NCBI GenBank assembly: GCA_963827595.1
Contig: CAWHBT010000001.1
Span: forward strand, 310,001-374,000
DNA length: 64,000 bases
Direction: 5' to 3'
Source of the DNA: DATEDA01 sp963827595
GTDB lineage: Bacteria > Pseudomonadota > Gammaproteobacteria > Burkholderiales > SG8-39
Below the pieces are notes generated by a model. That model was not told the DNA's origin. It saw only the letters and a list, made by a program, of their open reading frames with translations, and searched no databases. The position numbers and the translations under genes were made by a program. Shown here in pieces: positions 1-7,379 of this stretch (position 1 is the stretch's first letter; the number at the start of each line of letters is the position of its first letter).

Positions 1-321
1 GCGCGTCATGGCCGGTCGCGCGCGGACGACGACCTTGCGCCGGTCGGTCGGATCCCGCTCGCGCCGCACGTAGCCGGCCCGCTCGAGCCGGTCGATGACG
101 CCGGTGATCGCCCCGGTCGTGAGGCCGGTCACCTTGGCGAACTCGCCCGCGGTCGCGCCGCCACTGAGGAGCGCGAGGTCCAGGCACTCGAGGTCGGAGC
201 TGTTGAGCCCGAAGCGCTCGCTCACCGCCTGACTGATCAGCACCGACTGCGCGGTCATCCGGCGGACTTCGCGCAGGACGCCGGCGAGCAGCGCGGCGCG
301 ATCGGTAGGGTGGCTTGACAT
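1..321 (-). CDS. MarR-family transcriptional regulator (C-terminus cut by window edge)
   Basis: The reverse strand reads ATG at 321 through the window edge, giving 107 codons without a stop. The protein has the MarR winged-helix layout: an N-terminal dimerisation helix, a recognition region around GEFAKVTGLTTGAITGVIDR and a wing with RRERDPTDRR, which is the typical MarR DPTDRR wing motif. MarR proteins are dimeric cytoplasmic repressors that respond to small ligands or oxidants. The gene is divergent from the sigma-factor gene, and an AT-rich palindrome at 349-367 lies in between, suggesting autoregulation. The ligand cannot be deduced. The last third of the protein is missing. Confidence 0.85.
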   Translation of the reverse strand, partial: MSSHPTDRAALLAGVLREVRRMTAQSVLISQAVSERFGLNSSDLECLDLALLSGGATAGEFAKVTGLTTGAITGVIDRLERAGYVRRERDPTDRRKVVVRARPAMTR

Positions 322-348
322 GTCCGGGCTATTGTCTTATTGTGCTTC

Positions 349-367
349 TATCTTAGCAACTAAGATA
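349..367. promoter_or_regulatory. Candidate MarR operator: perfect palindrome TATCTTAG-CAA-CTAAGATA
   Basis: Two exact 8-bp arms flank a CAA spacer in an AT-rich patch that stands out from the GC-rich surroundings. CTTAGCAA also occurs as a direct repeat at 352-359 and 368-375. On the reverse strand TTGCTA, 17 nt, then GACAAT forms a plausible sigma-70 promoter for the MarR gene overlapping the palindrome. Size, symmetry and position fit a MarR operator; binding is inferred. Confidence 0.6.
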
Positions 368-500
368 CTTAGCAATCGAGCGGCCAGCGGAGTTCGCGGG
401 GCAGGCGCGATTGCGGTGCGATGACATGGCCGCGCCTCAAAGACGAGTACCTTCTGCAACCCATGGAATTCGACCCGCACTGCCTGCGGGACCGCCACCG

Positions 501-1778
501 GTGAGCGACGACCCCGCCGCACGGGCGCGCGCGACGGCAGAAGCGGTCTACCGCGCCGAGTCGCGCCGCGTCTTCGCGACGCTCGTCCGCCTCCTCGGCG
601 ACTTCGATCTCGCCGAGGAGGCGCTGCACGACGCGTTCCGCGCCGCGCTCGAGCAGTGGCCGCGCGACGGCGTGCCCGCGAACCCGCGGGCCTGGCTCGT
701 GTCGGCCGGTCGGTTCAAGGCGATCGACGGCATCCGCCGGCGCGCGCGGTTCGTCGCGATCGACGACGTCGCCGAGCAGGTCGAAGCGATCGCCGACGAC
801 GCCCAGCCCTGGGACGGTGAAGGCATCGAGGACGACCGGCTGCGTCTCGTTTTCACCTGCTGCCACCCCGCCCTGTCGCCGGACGCACAGGTCGCGCTCA
901 CGCTGCGCGAAGTCTGCGGCCTGACCACCGAAGAGATCGCGCAGGCGTTCCTGAGCGCCGCGCCCACGCTCGCGCAGCGCATCGTGCGCGCCAAGGCGAA
1001 GATCCGCGACGCCCGGATCCCCTACCAGGTGCCGAGCGCGGCCGAACTGCCCGAGCGCCTGGACAGCGTGCTGCGCGTCGTCTACCTGGTGTTCAACGAG
1101 GGCTATTCGGCGTCGTCCGGCGAGTCGCTGACGCGGGTCGATCTGTCCGGGGAAGCGATCCGCCTGGGACGGCTGCTCGTCGAGTTGCTGCCCGAGCCGG
1201 AAGCGATCGGGCTGCTGGCGCTGATGCTGCTGCACGAGTCGCGGCGCGCCGCGCGCACCTCGCCCACGGGCGAGCTGATCCTGCTGGCCGACCAGGACCG
1301 CGCGCTCTGGAACCGGGATCAGATCGCGGAGGGGTCGGCGCTCGTGGAACGCGCGCTCGGCTCGCGGCGCTTCGGCCCGTACGCGCTCCAGGCGGCGATC
1401 GCGGCGGTACACGCCGAGGCGGCGACCGCGGACGCCACGGACTGGAGCGAGATCGTCGGGCTCTACGACGTGCTCCTGCGCGCCGAGCCGTCCCCGGTCG
1501 TCGAGCTGAACCGCGCGGTGGCGGTGGCGATGCGCGACGGCCCCGCGGCCGGGCTCGAGCTGGTCGACGCCATCCTCGCCCGCGGCGATCTCCAGGACTA
1601 TCGCCTCGCGCACGCGGCGCGGGCGGACCTGTGCCGCCGGCTGGGCGAGACCGCCCAAGCCCGCGCGTCCTACCAGCGGGCTCTGGTGCTCACCCGGCAG
1701 GAACCGGAGCGGCGGTTCCTCGAACGGCGGCTGGCCGAGCTCGCCGACCCGAAGCACCACGCCAGGAGAGCCCAATGA
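501..1778 (+). CDS. ECF42-type RNA polymerase sigma factor with C-terminal TPR-like extension
   Basis: This is a sigma factor of the ECF42 class, which directs RNA polymerase to DGPF/YCII-type target genes. Region 2 lies at about residues 8-75 and region 4 (GLTTEEIAQAF helix-turn-helix) at about 125-165. The long C-terminal part begins with the family hallmark LVFNEGYSA near residue 197 and is helical and repeat-like. In this class the extension is thought to replace an anti-sigma factor. I chose GTG 501 because family members begin close to this point; the frame is open upstream to 411 and ATG 426 is an alternative. The stop overlaps the next YCII gene by 4 nt (ATGA), so the two are translationally coupled. 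Several promoter-like copies with a common motif occur downstream (2287, 2948, 3516, 6044). Confidence 0.9.
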   Translation: MSDDPAARARATAEAVYRAESRRVFATLVRLLGDFDLAEEALHDAFRAALEQWPRDGVPANPRAWLVSAGRFKAIDGIRRRARFVAIDDVAEQVEAIADDAQPWDGEGIEDDRLRLVFTCCHPALSPDAQVALTLREVCGLTTEEIAQAFLSAAPTLAQRIVRAKAKIRDARIPYQVPSAAELPERLDSVLRVVYLVFNEGYSASSGESLTRVDLSGEAIRLGRLLVELLPEPEAIGLLALMLLHESRRAARTSPTGELILLADQDRALWNRDQIAEGSALVERALGSRRFGPYALQAAIAAVHAEAATADATDWSEIVGLYDVLLRAEPSPVVELNRAVAVAMRDGPAAGLELVDAILARGDLQDYRLAHAARADLCRRLGETAQARASYQRALVLTRQEPERRFLERRLAELADPKHHARRAQ

Positions 1779-2167
1779 AGTTTCTATGCCTGATCTGCGC
1801 CGAGAAGGTGATGGAGCAGATGCCGGAGGCCGATGCGGAGCGGCACTTCGAGGACTACCGCGAGTTCACCGCCGCGATCAGGAAGAGCGGGCACTTCATC
1901 GGGTGCAACCGGCTCCTGCCGCCCCCGGCCGCAACCACGGTGCGGGTGCGGGAGGGCAAGGTCTCGACCACCGACGGGCCCTACGCCGAGACCAAGGAAC
2001 AGCTCGGTGGCTACTACGTCATCGAGGCGGGAGACCGGGACGAGGCGATTCGGGTGGCCGCGAAGATCCCGGGGGCATGGATCGGGTGCGTCGAGGTGCG
2101 GCCGATCGCGGAGGATGAGCAGACGCTCCAGGCCCTCGGATTTGCCGCCCCGGGCACCCCGCGATAG
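1775..2167 (+). CDS. YCII/DGPF-domain protein, coupled to the sigma factor
   Basis: A 130-residue YCII-related (DGPF) protein. It begins MKFLCLICAEK, contains the DGPYAETKEQLGGYYVIEA block that defines DGPF proteins, and ends after the EVRPI strand. The fold is a small ferredoxin-like dimer. Some relatives have hydrolase- or lyase-like activity, but DGPF proteins have no established substrate. AGGAGAG lies just upstream of ATG 1775, which overlaps the sigma-factor stop. Genes of this type are the standard partners and targets of ECF42 sigma factors. Four further paralogs lie within 6 kb. Confidence 0.9.
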   Translation: MKFLCLICAEKVMEQMPEADAERHFEDYREFTAAIRKSGHFIGCNRLLPPPAATTVRVREGKVSTTDGPYAETKEQLGGYYVIEAGDRDEAIRVAAKIPGAWIGCVEVRPIAEDEQTLQALGFAAPGTPR

Positions 2168-2286
2168 CCGGCCAGTCGCCTGGGGCGGCAGTCGACGCGA
2201 GTCGCCGGCGCGCCGGTGAGAAGCGCCCGCCCGTCGCCCCGCGCGCGATGGTCGAAACCGGTCCGCGAACTGGCGGCCACCGCGTC

Positions 2287-2315
2287 TGTCGATTTCGAGC
2301 CGGCCCGTTCGACTA
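2287..2315 (+). promoter_or_regulatory. ECF42-type promoter copy 1 (TGTCGA, 17 nt, CGACTA)
   Basis: TGTCGA at 2287-2292 and CGACTA at 2310-2315 are separated by exactly 17 nt, 55 nt upstream of the small membrane-protein gene at 2371. The same two boxes with the same spacing occur at 2948, 3516 and 6044. From memory, TGTCGA is the reported -35 element of ECF42 target promoters; the -10 assignment is by recurrence here. Confidence 0.75.
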
Positions 2316-2370
2316 GGCAGTGAAGGGCTGGCCGGTTTCGGGGTCGGCTCGAGACGAACAGGAGCCGCAA

Positions 2371-2514
2371 ATGCAGATCGTGATGAATAGTTTGGGAATG
2401 TTGCGTCACTTCGGGAAGAAGCTGGGCCCGTATCTCATGCTGGAAATCCTGTTGCCCGGCGGAACGTTGTTTGCACTGCTCTTTTTCCTGTACCAGCGCG
2501 GGAAGCTCGACTAG
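2371..2514 (+). CDS. Small single-pass membrane protein (47 aa), unknown function
   Basis: ATG 2371 follows AGGAGCCGCAA, a good ribosome binding site. The peptide has a basic amphipathic start (MLRHFGKKLGPYL) and one hydrophobic helix (ILLPGGTLFALLFFLY) followed by a short polar tail, QRGKLD. It probably sits in the inner membrane with the N-terminus cytoplasmic. An upstream in-frame ATG at 2320 lacks a ribosome binding site. It sits directly behind an ECF42-type promoter and 41 nt before a YCII gene, so it is likely part of the regulon. No function is known to me. Confidence 0.75.
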   Translation: MQIVMNSLGMLRHFGKKLGPYLMLEILLPGGTLFALLFFLYQRGKLD

Positions 2515-2555
2515 GGGGCGTACCCGGTCATTCCGCCACGATTGAGGAAGGAACC

Positions 2556-2891
2556 ATGAAATACCTGTGCCTGGTCTACATGGAGGAGAAGACGCTGGAC
2601 GCCGTTCCCGACAGCGAGTGCATGGCCTACGGCGAGTCGCTCCGGAAGAGCGGGCGCTACATCGCCGCGGAGGCCCTCCAGCGCGTAGAGACTGCGACGA
2701 CCGTGCGGGTCCGCGACGGCAAGGTGTCGCTGACCGACGGTCCGTTTGCCGAAACGAAGGAGCAGCTGGCCGGGTTCTACCTCATCGACGCGAAGGACCT
2801 CGACGAAGCCGTCCAGGCGGCCGCGAAGATCCCGCCGGCGCGCGTCGGGAGCATCGAGGTGCGCCCGGTCAGGGAATTGTCGCTGAAGTAG
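2556..2891 (+). CDS. YCII/DGPF-domain protein
   Basis: A 111-residue DGPF protein starting MKYLCLVYMEE, with the signature DGPFAETKEQLAGFYLIDA at about residues 64-82 and the terminal EVRPV strand. Length and motif order match the compact YCII-related family. GAGGAAGGAACC precedes the ATG. It probably shares the transcript starting at the 2287-2315 promoter with the 47-residue membrane peptide. Substrate unknown. Confidence 0.9.
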   Translation: MKYLCLVYMEEKTLDAVPDSECMAYGESLRKSGRYIAAEALQRVETATTVRVRDGKVSLTDGPFAETKEQLAGFYLIDAKDLDEAVQAAAKIPPARVGSIEVRPVRELSLK

Positions 2892-2947
2892 CCGTTACGT
2901 CGCGGGTCATTGATCCGCTTCCCTGCGATCCGCAGAATGCGCCGACC

Positions 2948-2976
2948 TGTCGATCCCGGAGCGAGTCGATCGACTA
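2948..2976 (+). promoter_or_regulatory. ECF42-type promoter copy 2 (TGTCGA, 17 nt, CGACTA)
   Basis: TGTCGA at 2948-2953 and CGACTA at 2971-2976, 17 nt apart, 26 nt before ATG 3003 of the AHSA1-like gene. The position decides the start of that gene, because the upstream extension of its frame (from 2910) would begin before the promoter. Confidence 0.75.
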
Positions 2977-3002
2977 CCGTCGTCACCCCCAGCGAGAGAG
3001 CG

Positions 3003-3503
3003 ATGAAACACCCGACGAGTTTCCGGAAGAACGGGCGATCGCAGGCGGCGGCCGCGCAAGCCGCCACGATCCGCGTCGCCCGCCGCTTCAGCGCGCCGCC
3101 GGAGCGCGTGTTCGACGCCTGGCTCGAGCCGGAGGTCGCCGGCCGATGGCTGTTCGCGACGGCGTCGCTGCCGATGACGGACGTCGACATCGACCCGCAA
3201 GTCGGCGGCTCGTTCCGGTTCGCGGCGCAGCGGGACGACGAGATCATCGAGCACCGCGGCGAATACATCGAGATCGTCCCGCACCGGCGCCTGGTCTTCA
3301 CCCTCACCACGGCGGATCGCCCGCGCACCATCACGCGCGTGACGGTCGAGATCACCCCGCGGAGGACCGGGTGCGAGCTCGCTTTGACCCACGAGCGGAT
3401 GCCCGCGAACGACGCGAACCACGCCGAGGGGCGTTGGGCCGGGGTCCTCTACGGCCTCGACGAGACGCTGGATTCCCGGCCGCGGCGCGGGCGCGGAGGC
3501 TGA
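3003..3503 (+). CDS. AHSA1/SRPBCC-domain protein
   Basis: A 166-residue protein of the AHSA1 branch of the START/SRPBCC superfamily, a helix-grip fold with a hydrophobic ligand pocket. The typical opening RRFSAPPERVFDAWLEPEV lies near residues 27-46, followed by the WLFA strand, the GGSFRF turn and a C-terminal helix (WAGVLYGLDETL). Such proteins accompany ECF42 and DGPF genes frequently, with no assigned ligand. ATG 3003 follows GAGAGAGCG and lies 26 nt downstream of a sigma-regulated promoter copy. Confidence 0.85.
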   Translation: MKHPTSFRKNGRSQAAAAQAATIRVARRFSAPPERVFDAWLEPEVAGRWLFATASLPMTDVDIDPQVGGSFRFAAQRDDEIIEHRGEYIEIVPHRRLVFTLTTADRPRTITRVTVEITPRRTGCELALTHERMPANDANHAEGRWAGVLYGLDETLDSRPRRGRGG

Positions 3504-3515
3504 TCGCCCCGGGGC

Positions 3516-3544
3516 TGTCGAATCCCGGCGCGGCCGATCGACCA
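3516..3544 (+). promoter_or_regulatory. ECF42-type promoter copy 3 (TGTCGA, 17 nt, CGACCA)
   Basis: TGTCGA at 3516-3521 and CGACCA at 3539-3544, again 17 nt apart, 53 nt upstream of the GyrI-like gene. The -10 box differs by one base from copies 1, 2 and 4. It would drive the GyrI-like, MFS and YCII genes at 3598-6032. Confidence 0.7.
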
Positions 3545-3597
3545 GCTGGTGTAGGGCCCATCCGCGGCGCCCGGTGCATTCCAACGAGGAGACTCCC

Positions 3598-4095
3598 ATG
3601 CTCGACCAACCACAGATCGTCCAGACCACTGTCCAGCCGGCCGCCGTCATCCGGCTCACGATTCCGCGCGCGGAGATCCAGAAGGTCATGGGTCCGGGCA
3701 TCGCGGAGCTGCTGACCGCCATCTCCGCCCAGGGCATCGCTCCCGCCGGTCCCGTCTTCTCGCACCACCTGCGGATGGACCCGGACACCTTCGACTTCGA
3801 GATCGGCGTGCCGGTCACCGCTCCGGTCTCGGCCACCGGTCGCGTGAAGGCCGGCCAGTTGCCCGCCGCCACGGTGGCAAGGACCGTCTACCGCGGAGCC
3901 TACGAGGGCCTCGGCGCCGCCTGGGGCGATTTCATCGCCTGGATCACGGCCGAGGGGCACACGCCTGGCCCGGACCTCTGGGAGTGCTACGTCGCGGGCC
4001 CGGAGTCGAGTCCCGACCCGGCCGCCTGGCGCACGGAGCTCAACCGGCCGGTGATCCGCAAGGGTCCGCACACCGCCACGCGCCCGAAATCATAG
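3598..4095 (+). CDS. GyrI-like small-molecule-binding domain protein
   Basis: A 165-residue stand-alone GyrI-like/AraC effector-binding domain (BacR/Rob C-terminal fold). It contains the family pattern of an N-terminal PAAVIRLTIPRAEI strand, central FDFEIGVPVTAPV, the turn YRGAYEGLGAAWGDFIAWI and a C-terminal WECYV strand. These domains bind amphipathic drugs or, in some subfamilies, hydrolyse cyclic toxins. The adjacent MFS exporter, 15 nt downstream, suggests a role in sensing or sequestering a toxic compound. GAGGAGA lies before ATG 3598. Confidence 0.85.
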   Translation: MLDQPQIVQTTVQPAAVIRLTIPRAEIQKVMGPGIAELLTAISAQGIAPAGPVFSHHLRMDPDTFDFEIGVPVTAPVSATGRVKAGQLPAATVARTVYRGAYEGLGAAWGDFIAWITAEGHTPGPDLWECYVAGPESSPDPAAWRTELNRPVIRKGPHTATRPKS

Positions 4096-4110
4096 CGCGG
4101 AGTCCGAACC

Positions 4111-5643
4111 ATGAAGCCCGGCGAGACAGTGCGGGTGCGCAAGGCCGGACGCCGGGAGTGGATCGGGCTGGCGGTGATCGCCCTGCCCTGCATGCTCTAC
4201 TCGATGGACCTGACGGTGCTGAACCTGGCAGTTCCCTCGCTCAGCGCCGAGCTCAGGCCGAGCAGCGCCGAGCTGCTCTGGATCGTCGACATCTACGGAT
4301 TTCTCGTCGCGGGATCGCTCATCACCATGGGCACGCTCGGCGACCGCATCGGGCGCCGCAAGCTGCTGCTGATCGGAGCCGCGGTCTTTGGCATCGCCTC
4401 GGCCCTCGCCGCGTTCTCAACCACGGCCGCGCAGCTCATCGCGACGCGCGCGCTGCTCGGCGTCGCCGCGGCGACCCTTGCCCCGTCGACCCTGTCGCTG
4501 ATCCGCAACATGTTTCTCGACCCGGCGCAGCGCACGGTCGCGGTCAGCGTGTGGATCATGAGCTACTCGGCCGGCGCGGCGATCGGGCCGCTGATCGGCG
4601 GCGTGCTGCTCGAGCATTTCTGGTGGGGCTCGGTGTTCCTGATCAACGTGCCGGTGATGCTGCTGCTGCTCGCGCTCGCGCCAGTGCTGCTCCCCGAGTT
4701 CCGCGACCCGAACGCCGGCCGCATGGACCTGGTGAGCGCGGTCCAGTCGCTGGCGGCCGTGCTGGCAGTGATCTACGGCCTCAAGCGCATCGCCGAGGGC
4801 GGCCCCGGCTGGATCGCCGCCCTGTCGATTGTCGCGGGGGTCGCCGTCGGCGCGGCATTCCTGCGACGGCAGGGCAGGCTGGCCGATCCGCTGATCGACC
4901 TGAAGCTCTTTCGCATCCCCGCTTTCAGCGCGGCGCTCGCCGTGAACATCCTCGGCTTCCTGACGACCTTCGCCGCGTTTCTCTTCATCGCGCAATACCT
5001 GCAATCGGTGCTCGGCCTCTCGCCGCTGGAGGCGGGCCTGTGGGGACTGCCCTCGGCGCTGGCTTTCATCGCCGGATCCATGCTGACGCCGATGATCGTG
5101 CGCCGCTACCACCCGGCGCACGTCGTCGCGGGTGGCATGACGGTCGCCGCCGCCGGCTTCGTCCTGCTGGCGCTCGTCGACGGCGCGAGCGCCCCGCTCG
5201 CGATGCTCGTGGCCGGGTCGGTCGTGTTCTCGGTGGGACTGACCCCGGTCGTCACGCTGACGACCGACATCGTCCTGACCGCCGCGCCGCCGGCGCGCGC
5301 CGGCGCCGCCTCGGCGCTGTCGGAGACGAGCTCCGAGTTCGGCGGGGCGTTGGGCATCGCGGTCATGGGCAGCATCGTCACCGCCATCTACCGCGGCGAG
5401 CTCGCCAGCGCCCTGCCCGCAGGCGTACCGGCGGAGGCCGCCGAGATCGCGCGCGGCACGATCGGCGGAGCGGTGTCGGTAGCCGAACAGCTGCCCGGGG
5501 CGCTCGGCGCCGAGCTTCTCGGCGCGGCGCGCGAGGCCTTCGCCCAGGCATTCGGAACGACGGCCGCCATCAGCGCGGTCATCGCGATCGGCGTCGCGCT
5601 GCTCGCCGCAGTCCTGTTGCGGCGCGTCCCGGCACCCGCATGA
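4111..5643 (+). CDS. MFS drug exporter, DHA2 family (14 TM)
   Basis: A 510-residue inner-membrane proton/drug antiporter of the EmrB/QacA/SmvA (DHA2) type. Visible signatures are the first-helix motif MDLTVLNLAVPSL (motif D1), GTLGDRIGRRKLLL (motif A, loop 2-3) and the motif-C-like stretch SAGAAIGPLIGGVLL. Length and hydropathy fit 14 helices. It lies between the GyrI-like gene and a YCII gene, with 17 nt to the latter, and is presumably cotranscribed from the 3516 promoter. The substrate is unknown; cationic biocides are common for the family. Confidence 0.9.
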   Translation: MKPGETVRVRKAGRREWIGLAVIALPCMLYSMDLTVLNLAVPSLSAELRPSSAELLWIVDIYGFLVAGSLITMGTLGDRIGRRKLLLIGAAVFGIASALAAFSTTAAQLIATRALLGVAAATLAPSTLSLIRNMFLDPAQRTVAVSVWIMSYSAGAAIGPLIGGVLLEHFWWGSVFLINVPVMLLLLALAPVLLPEFRDPNAGRMDLVSAVQSLAAVLAVIYGLKRIAEGGPGWIAALSIVAGVAVGAAFLRRQGRLADPLIDLKLFRIPAFSAALAVNILGFLTTFAAFLFIAQYLQSVLGLSPLEAGLWGLPSALAFIAGSMLTPMIVRRYHPAHVVAGGMTVAAAGFVLLALVDGASAPLAMLVAGSVVFSVGLTPVVTLTTDIVLTAAPPARAGAASALSETSSEFGGALGIAVMGSIVTAIYRGELASALPAGVPAEAAEIARGTIGGAVSVAEQLPGALGAELLGAAREAFAQAFGTTAAISAVIAIGVALLAAVLLRRVPAPA

Positions 5644-5660
5644 CCGCAGAGGAGCGATCG

Positions 5661-6032
5661 ATGAAATACCTTTGCCTCGCCTATTACGACGTGAGGAGAT
5701 TCGATGCACTGTCCCCGGCCGAGCTGGACGCGATCGTGAGCAGGTGCCCGCCCTACGACGAGGCGCTGCGCAACAGCGGCCATCTGATCGCCCAGGCGTC
5801 CCTCGGGTCGCCGCAAGCGACCACTACCGTGCGGCCCAGGAACGGCAAGTCTTCGATCACCGACGGCCCGTTCGTCGAGACCAAGGAGCAGGTGGGCGGG
5901 TTTTTCATCATCGAGGCCCGGGATCTCAACGAGGCCATCCGCGTGGCCTCGAAGCATCCGGCCGCGAACCTGGGCGAACAGGTCGGATGGGGCATCGAGG
6001 TGCGGCCGATCGAAGGATACGAGGCGAAATAG
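5661..6032 (+). CDS. YCII/DGPF-domain protein
   Basis: A 123-residue DGPF protein, MKYLCLAYYDV at the start and DGPFVETKEQVGGFFIIEA at about residues 72-90. It has a slightly longer C-terminal loop (HPAANLGEQVGWGIEVRPI) than its neighbours; this PAANLGE-type loop is typical of one subfamily of ECF-associated YCII proteins. AGAGGAGCG precedes ATG 5661. It closes the putative GyrI-MFS-YCII transcription unit. Confidence 0.9.
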   Translation: MKYLCLAYYDVRRFDALSPAELDAIVSRCPPYDEALRNSGHLIAQASLGSPQATTTVRPRNGKSSITDGPFVETKEQVGGFFIIEARDLNEAIRVASKHPAANLGEQVGWGIEVRPIEGYEAK

Positions 6033-6043
6033 GCCGTCCGGCG

Positions 6044-6072
6044 CGTCGATCTCGCGGTTCGCCGTTCGACTA
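6044..6072 (+). promoter_or_regulatory. ECF42-type promoter copy 4 (CGTCGA, 17 nt, CGACTA)
   Basis: CGTCGA at 6044-6049 and CGACTA at 6067-6072, separated by 17 nt, 48 nt upstream of the YCII gene at 6121. The first base of the -35 box differs from copies 1-3; everything else matches. Confidence 0.7.
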
Positions 6073-6120
6073 CGGTGGAGTGAAGGCTCCCCCAACCCCC
6101 AGCACGAAGGAGAAAGACCG

Positions 6121-6537
6121 ATGCGATTCATGATCATCGTGAAAGCGACCAAGGACTCCGAAGCGGGCGCCATGCCCGAGGAGAAGCTGTTCGCCGAGAT
6201 GGCGTCCTACCACGAGGAGCTGGCGAAGGCCGGCGCACTGCTCGACGGCTCCGGGCTCCAGCCGAGCGCGAAGGGCTGGCGCATCAAGTACTCGGGCGCA
6301 AAGCGCACCGTGGTCGACGGGCCCTTTGCCGAGACGAAGGAGCTGATCGCCGGCTACACGCTCATCCAGGCGAAATCGCGGGAAGAGGCGCTGGAATGGA
6401 CCAAGCGCTTTCCCAATCCCGCGGGCGCCGGCAAGGAAGCCGAGATCGAAGTCCGCCAGCTGTTCGAGCTCGAGGACTTCGGATCCAGCGACACGCTCGA
6501 TCGCTTTCGCGAAATCGGCATCGGCGCGAAGAAGTAG
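6121..6537 (+). CDS. YCII/DGPF-domain protein
   Basis: A 138-residue DGPF protein with MRFMIIVKATKDSE at the start, DGPFAETKELIAGYTLIQA in the middle and a C-terminal acidic tail after EVRQLFELEDF. This MRFM(M/I)(I/M)VK subfamily is distinct from the MKYLCL subfamily found at 2556 and 5661, so the cluster holds at least two YCII lineages. AAGGAGAAAGACCG precedes the ATG. The next gene (VOC) begins 47 nt downstream. Confidence 0.9.
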   Translation: MRFMIIVKATKDSEAGAMPEEKLFAEMASYHEELAKAGALLDGSGLQPSAKGWRIKYSGAKRTVVDGPFAETKELIAGYTLIQAKSREEALEWTKRFPNPAGAGKEAEIEVRQLFELEDFGSSDTLDRFREIGIGAKK

Positions 6538-6584
6538 TCCACGCCGCGGCAACGATCACCCCAACCCCCGACAAGGAGGCACCA

Positions 6585-7043
6585 ATGCAAGTCCAACCCT
6601 ATCTGTTCTTCGACGGCCGCTGCGAGGAAGCGCTCGAGTTCTACAAGGCCAGGCTCGGCGCAAAAGTCGAGATGCTCATGCGCTTCAAGGACAGCCCCGA
6701 CCCCCCGCCGCCCGGCATGGTGCCGCCCGGCTCGGACAACAAGGTCATGCACACGTCCTTCCGCATCGGGGAGACGGTGGTGATGGCGTCCGACGGCAAT
6801 TGCGCGGGCAAGCCGAGCTTCAACGGCTTCTCGCTGTCGATCACCGCGGCGAACGAGCGCGAGGCCGACCGGCTGTTCGATGCACTGGGTGACGGCGGGC
6901 AAGTGCAAATGCCAATCGGCAAGACCTTCTTCTCGCCGCGGTTCGGCATGGTCGCCGACCGGTTCGGGGTGTCGTGGATGGTCGTCGTGGCGCCGCGACG
7001 CGGCCGCCACGCCGAACGCCAAGCACTAGGCGCTGTGCGATGA
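6585..7043 (+). CDS. VOC-family protein, PhnB-like
   Basis: A 152-residue vicinal-oxygen-chelate fold protein of the PhnB/'3-demethylubiquinone-9 3-methyltransferase-like' group. Visible features are YLFFDGRCEEALEFYKARLGA at the N-terminus, HTSFRIGETVVMASD in the middle and FGMVADRFGVSWMVV near the end, matching the tandem beta-alpha-beta-beta-beta modules. Despite the database name, no methyltransferase motif is present. The last 20 residues are Arg-rich and atypical. ACAAGGAGGCACC precedes ATG 6585. Confidence 0.9.
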   Translation: MQVQPYLFFDGRCEEALEFYKARLGAKVEMLMRFKDSPDPPPPGMVPPGSDNKVMHTSFRIGETVVMASDGNCAGKPSFNGFSLSITAANEREADRLFDALGDGGQVQMPIGKTFFSPRFGMVADRFGVSWMVVVAPRRGRHAERQALGAVR

Positions 7044-7379
7044 CGCTCGCGGGCTCACTGGACTACCCTCGCGCAACACCGCGCTCAGGGTTCGCCCTCG
7101 GGGCGGCCCTTCGGGCTCACGCCCTGAGCCACTGGGGGGCGTACTCTGGTTCGCGTCGGTGGCGCTGCCCCCTAGCTCCCTCAGCCCCGCCGCGATCGCC
7201 GAGTTAATCGACAACTTGCGGGCGATTCACCAAATGCCGCTAAAGCGTCGTCCTCCTCCTTCGGCCCCGCCTGCCGGTCACGCCGGCACGGGGCCGCTTT
7301 TCGCCTGGTCCCGCCGCTCTGGCCCGCATCCCGGGAGGGCGGGGGGTTCGATGCCCTATGGATTGAAGGAGAAACGACA
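7044..7379. other. Gap between sigma-regulon genes, no convincing gene
   Basis: This 336-bp gap carries no supported gene on either strand. A small hairpin, GGCTCA at 7114-7119 and TGAGCC at 7125-7130, could be a weak terminator for the VOC gene but has no T-run. At 7034-7065 TGTGCGA followed by GGACTA resembles a damaged version of the promoter motif seen at 2287-6072 but the spacing is wrong. The last 15 bases hold the ribosome binding site (GAAGGAGAAACG) of the gene at 7380. Confidence 0.5.

Noticed and set aside
411..500. N-terminal extension of the sigma factor from 411 or 426
   Set aside because: The 25-30 extra residues are Pro/Arg-rich and do not fit the family; GTG 501 gives the normal start. 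Kept as an alternative only.
7034..7065. A possible fifth sigma promoter (TGTGCGA ... GGACTA)
   Set aside because: The -35 has an inserted base and the spacer is 19 nt, unlike the invariant 17 nt of the four accepted copies; it also lies over 300 nt from the next gene.
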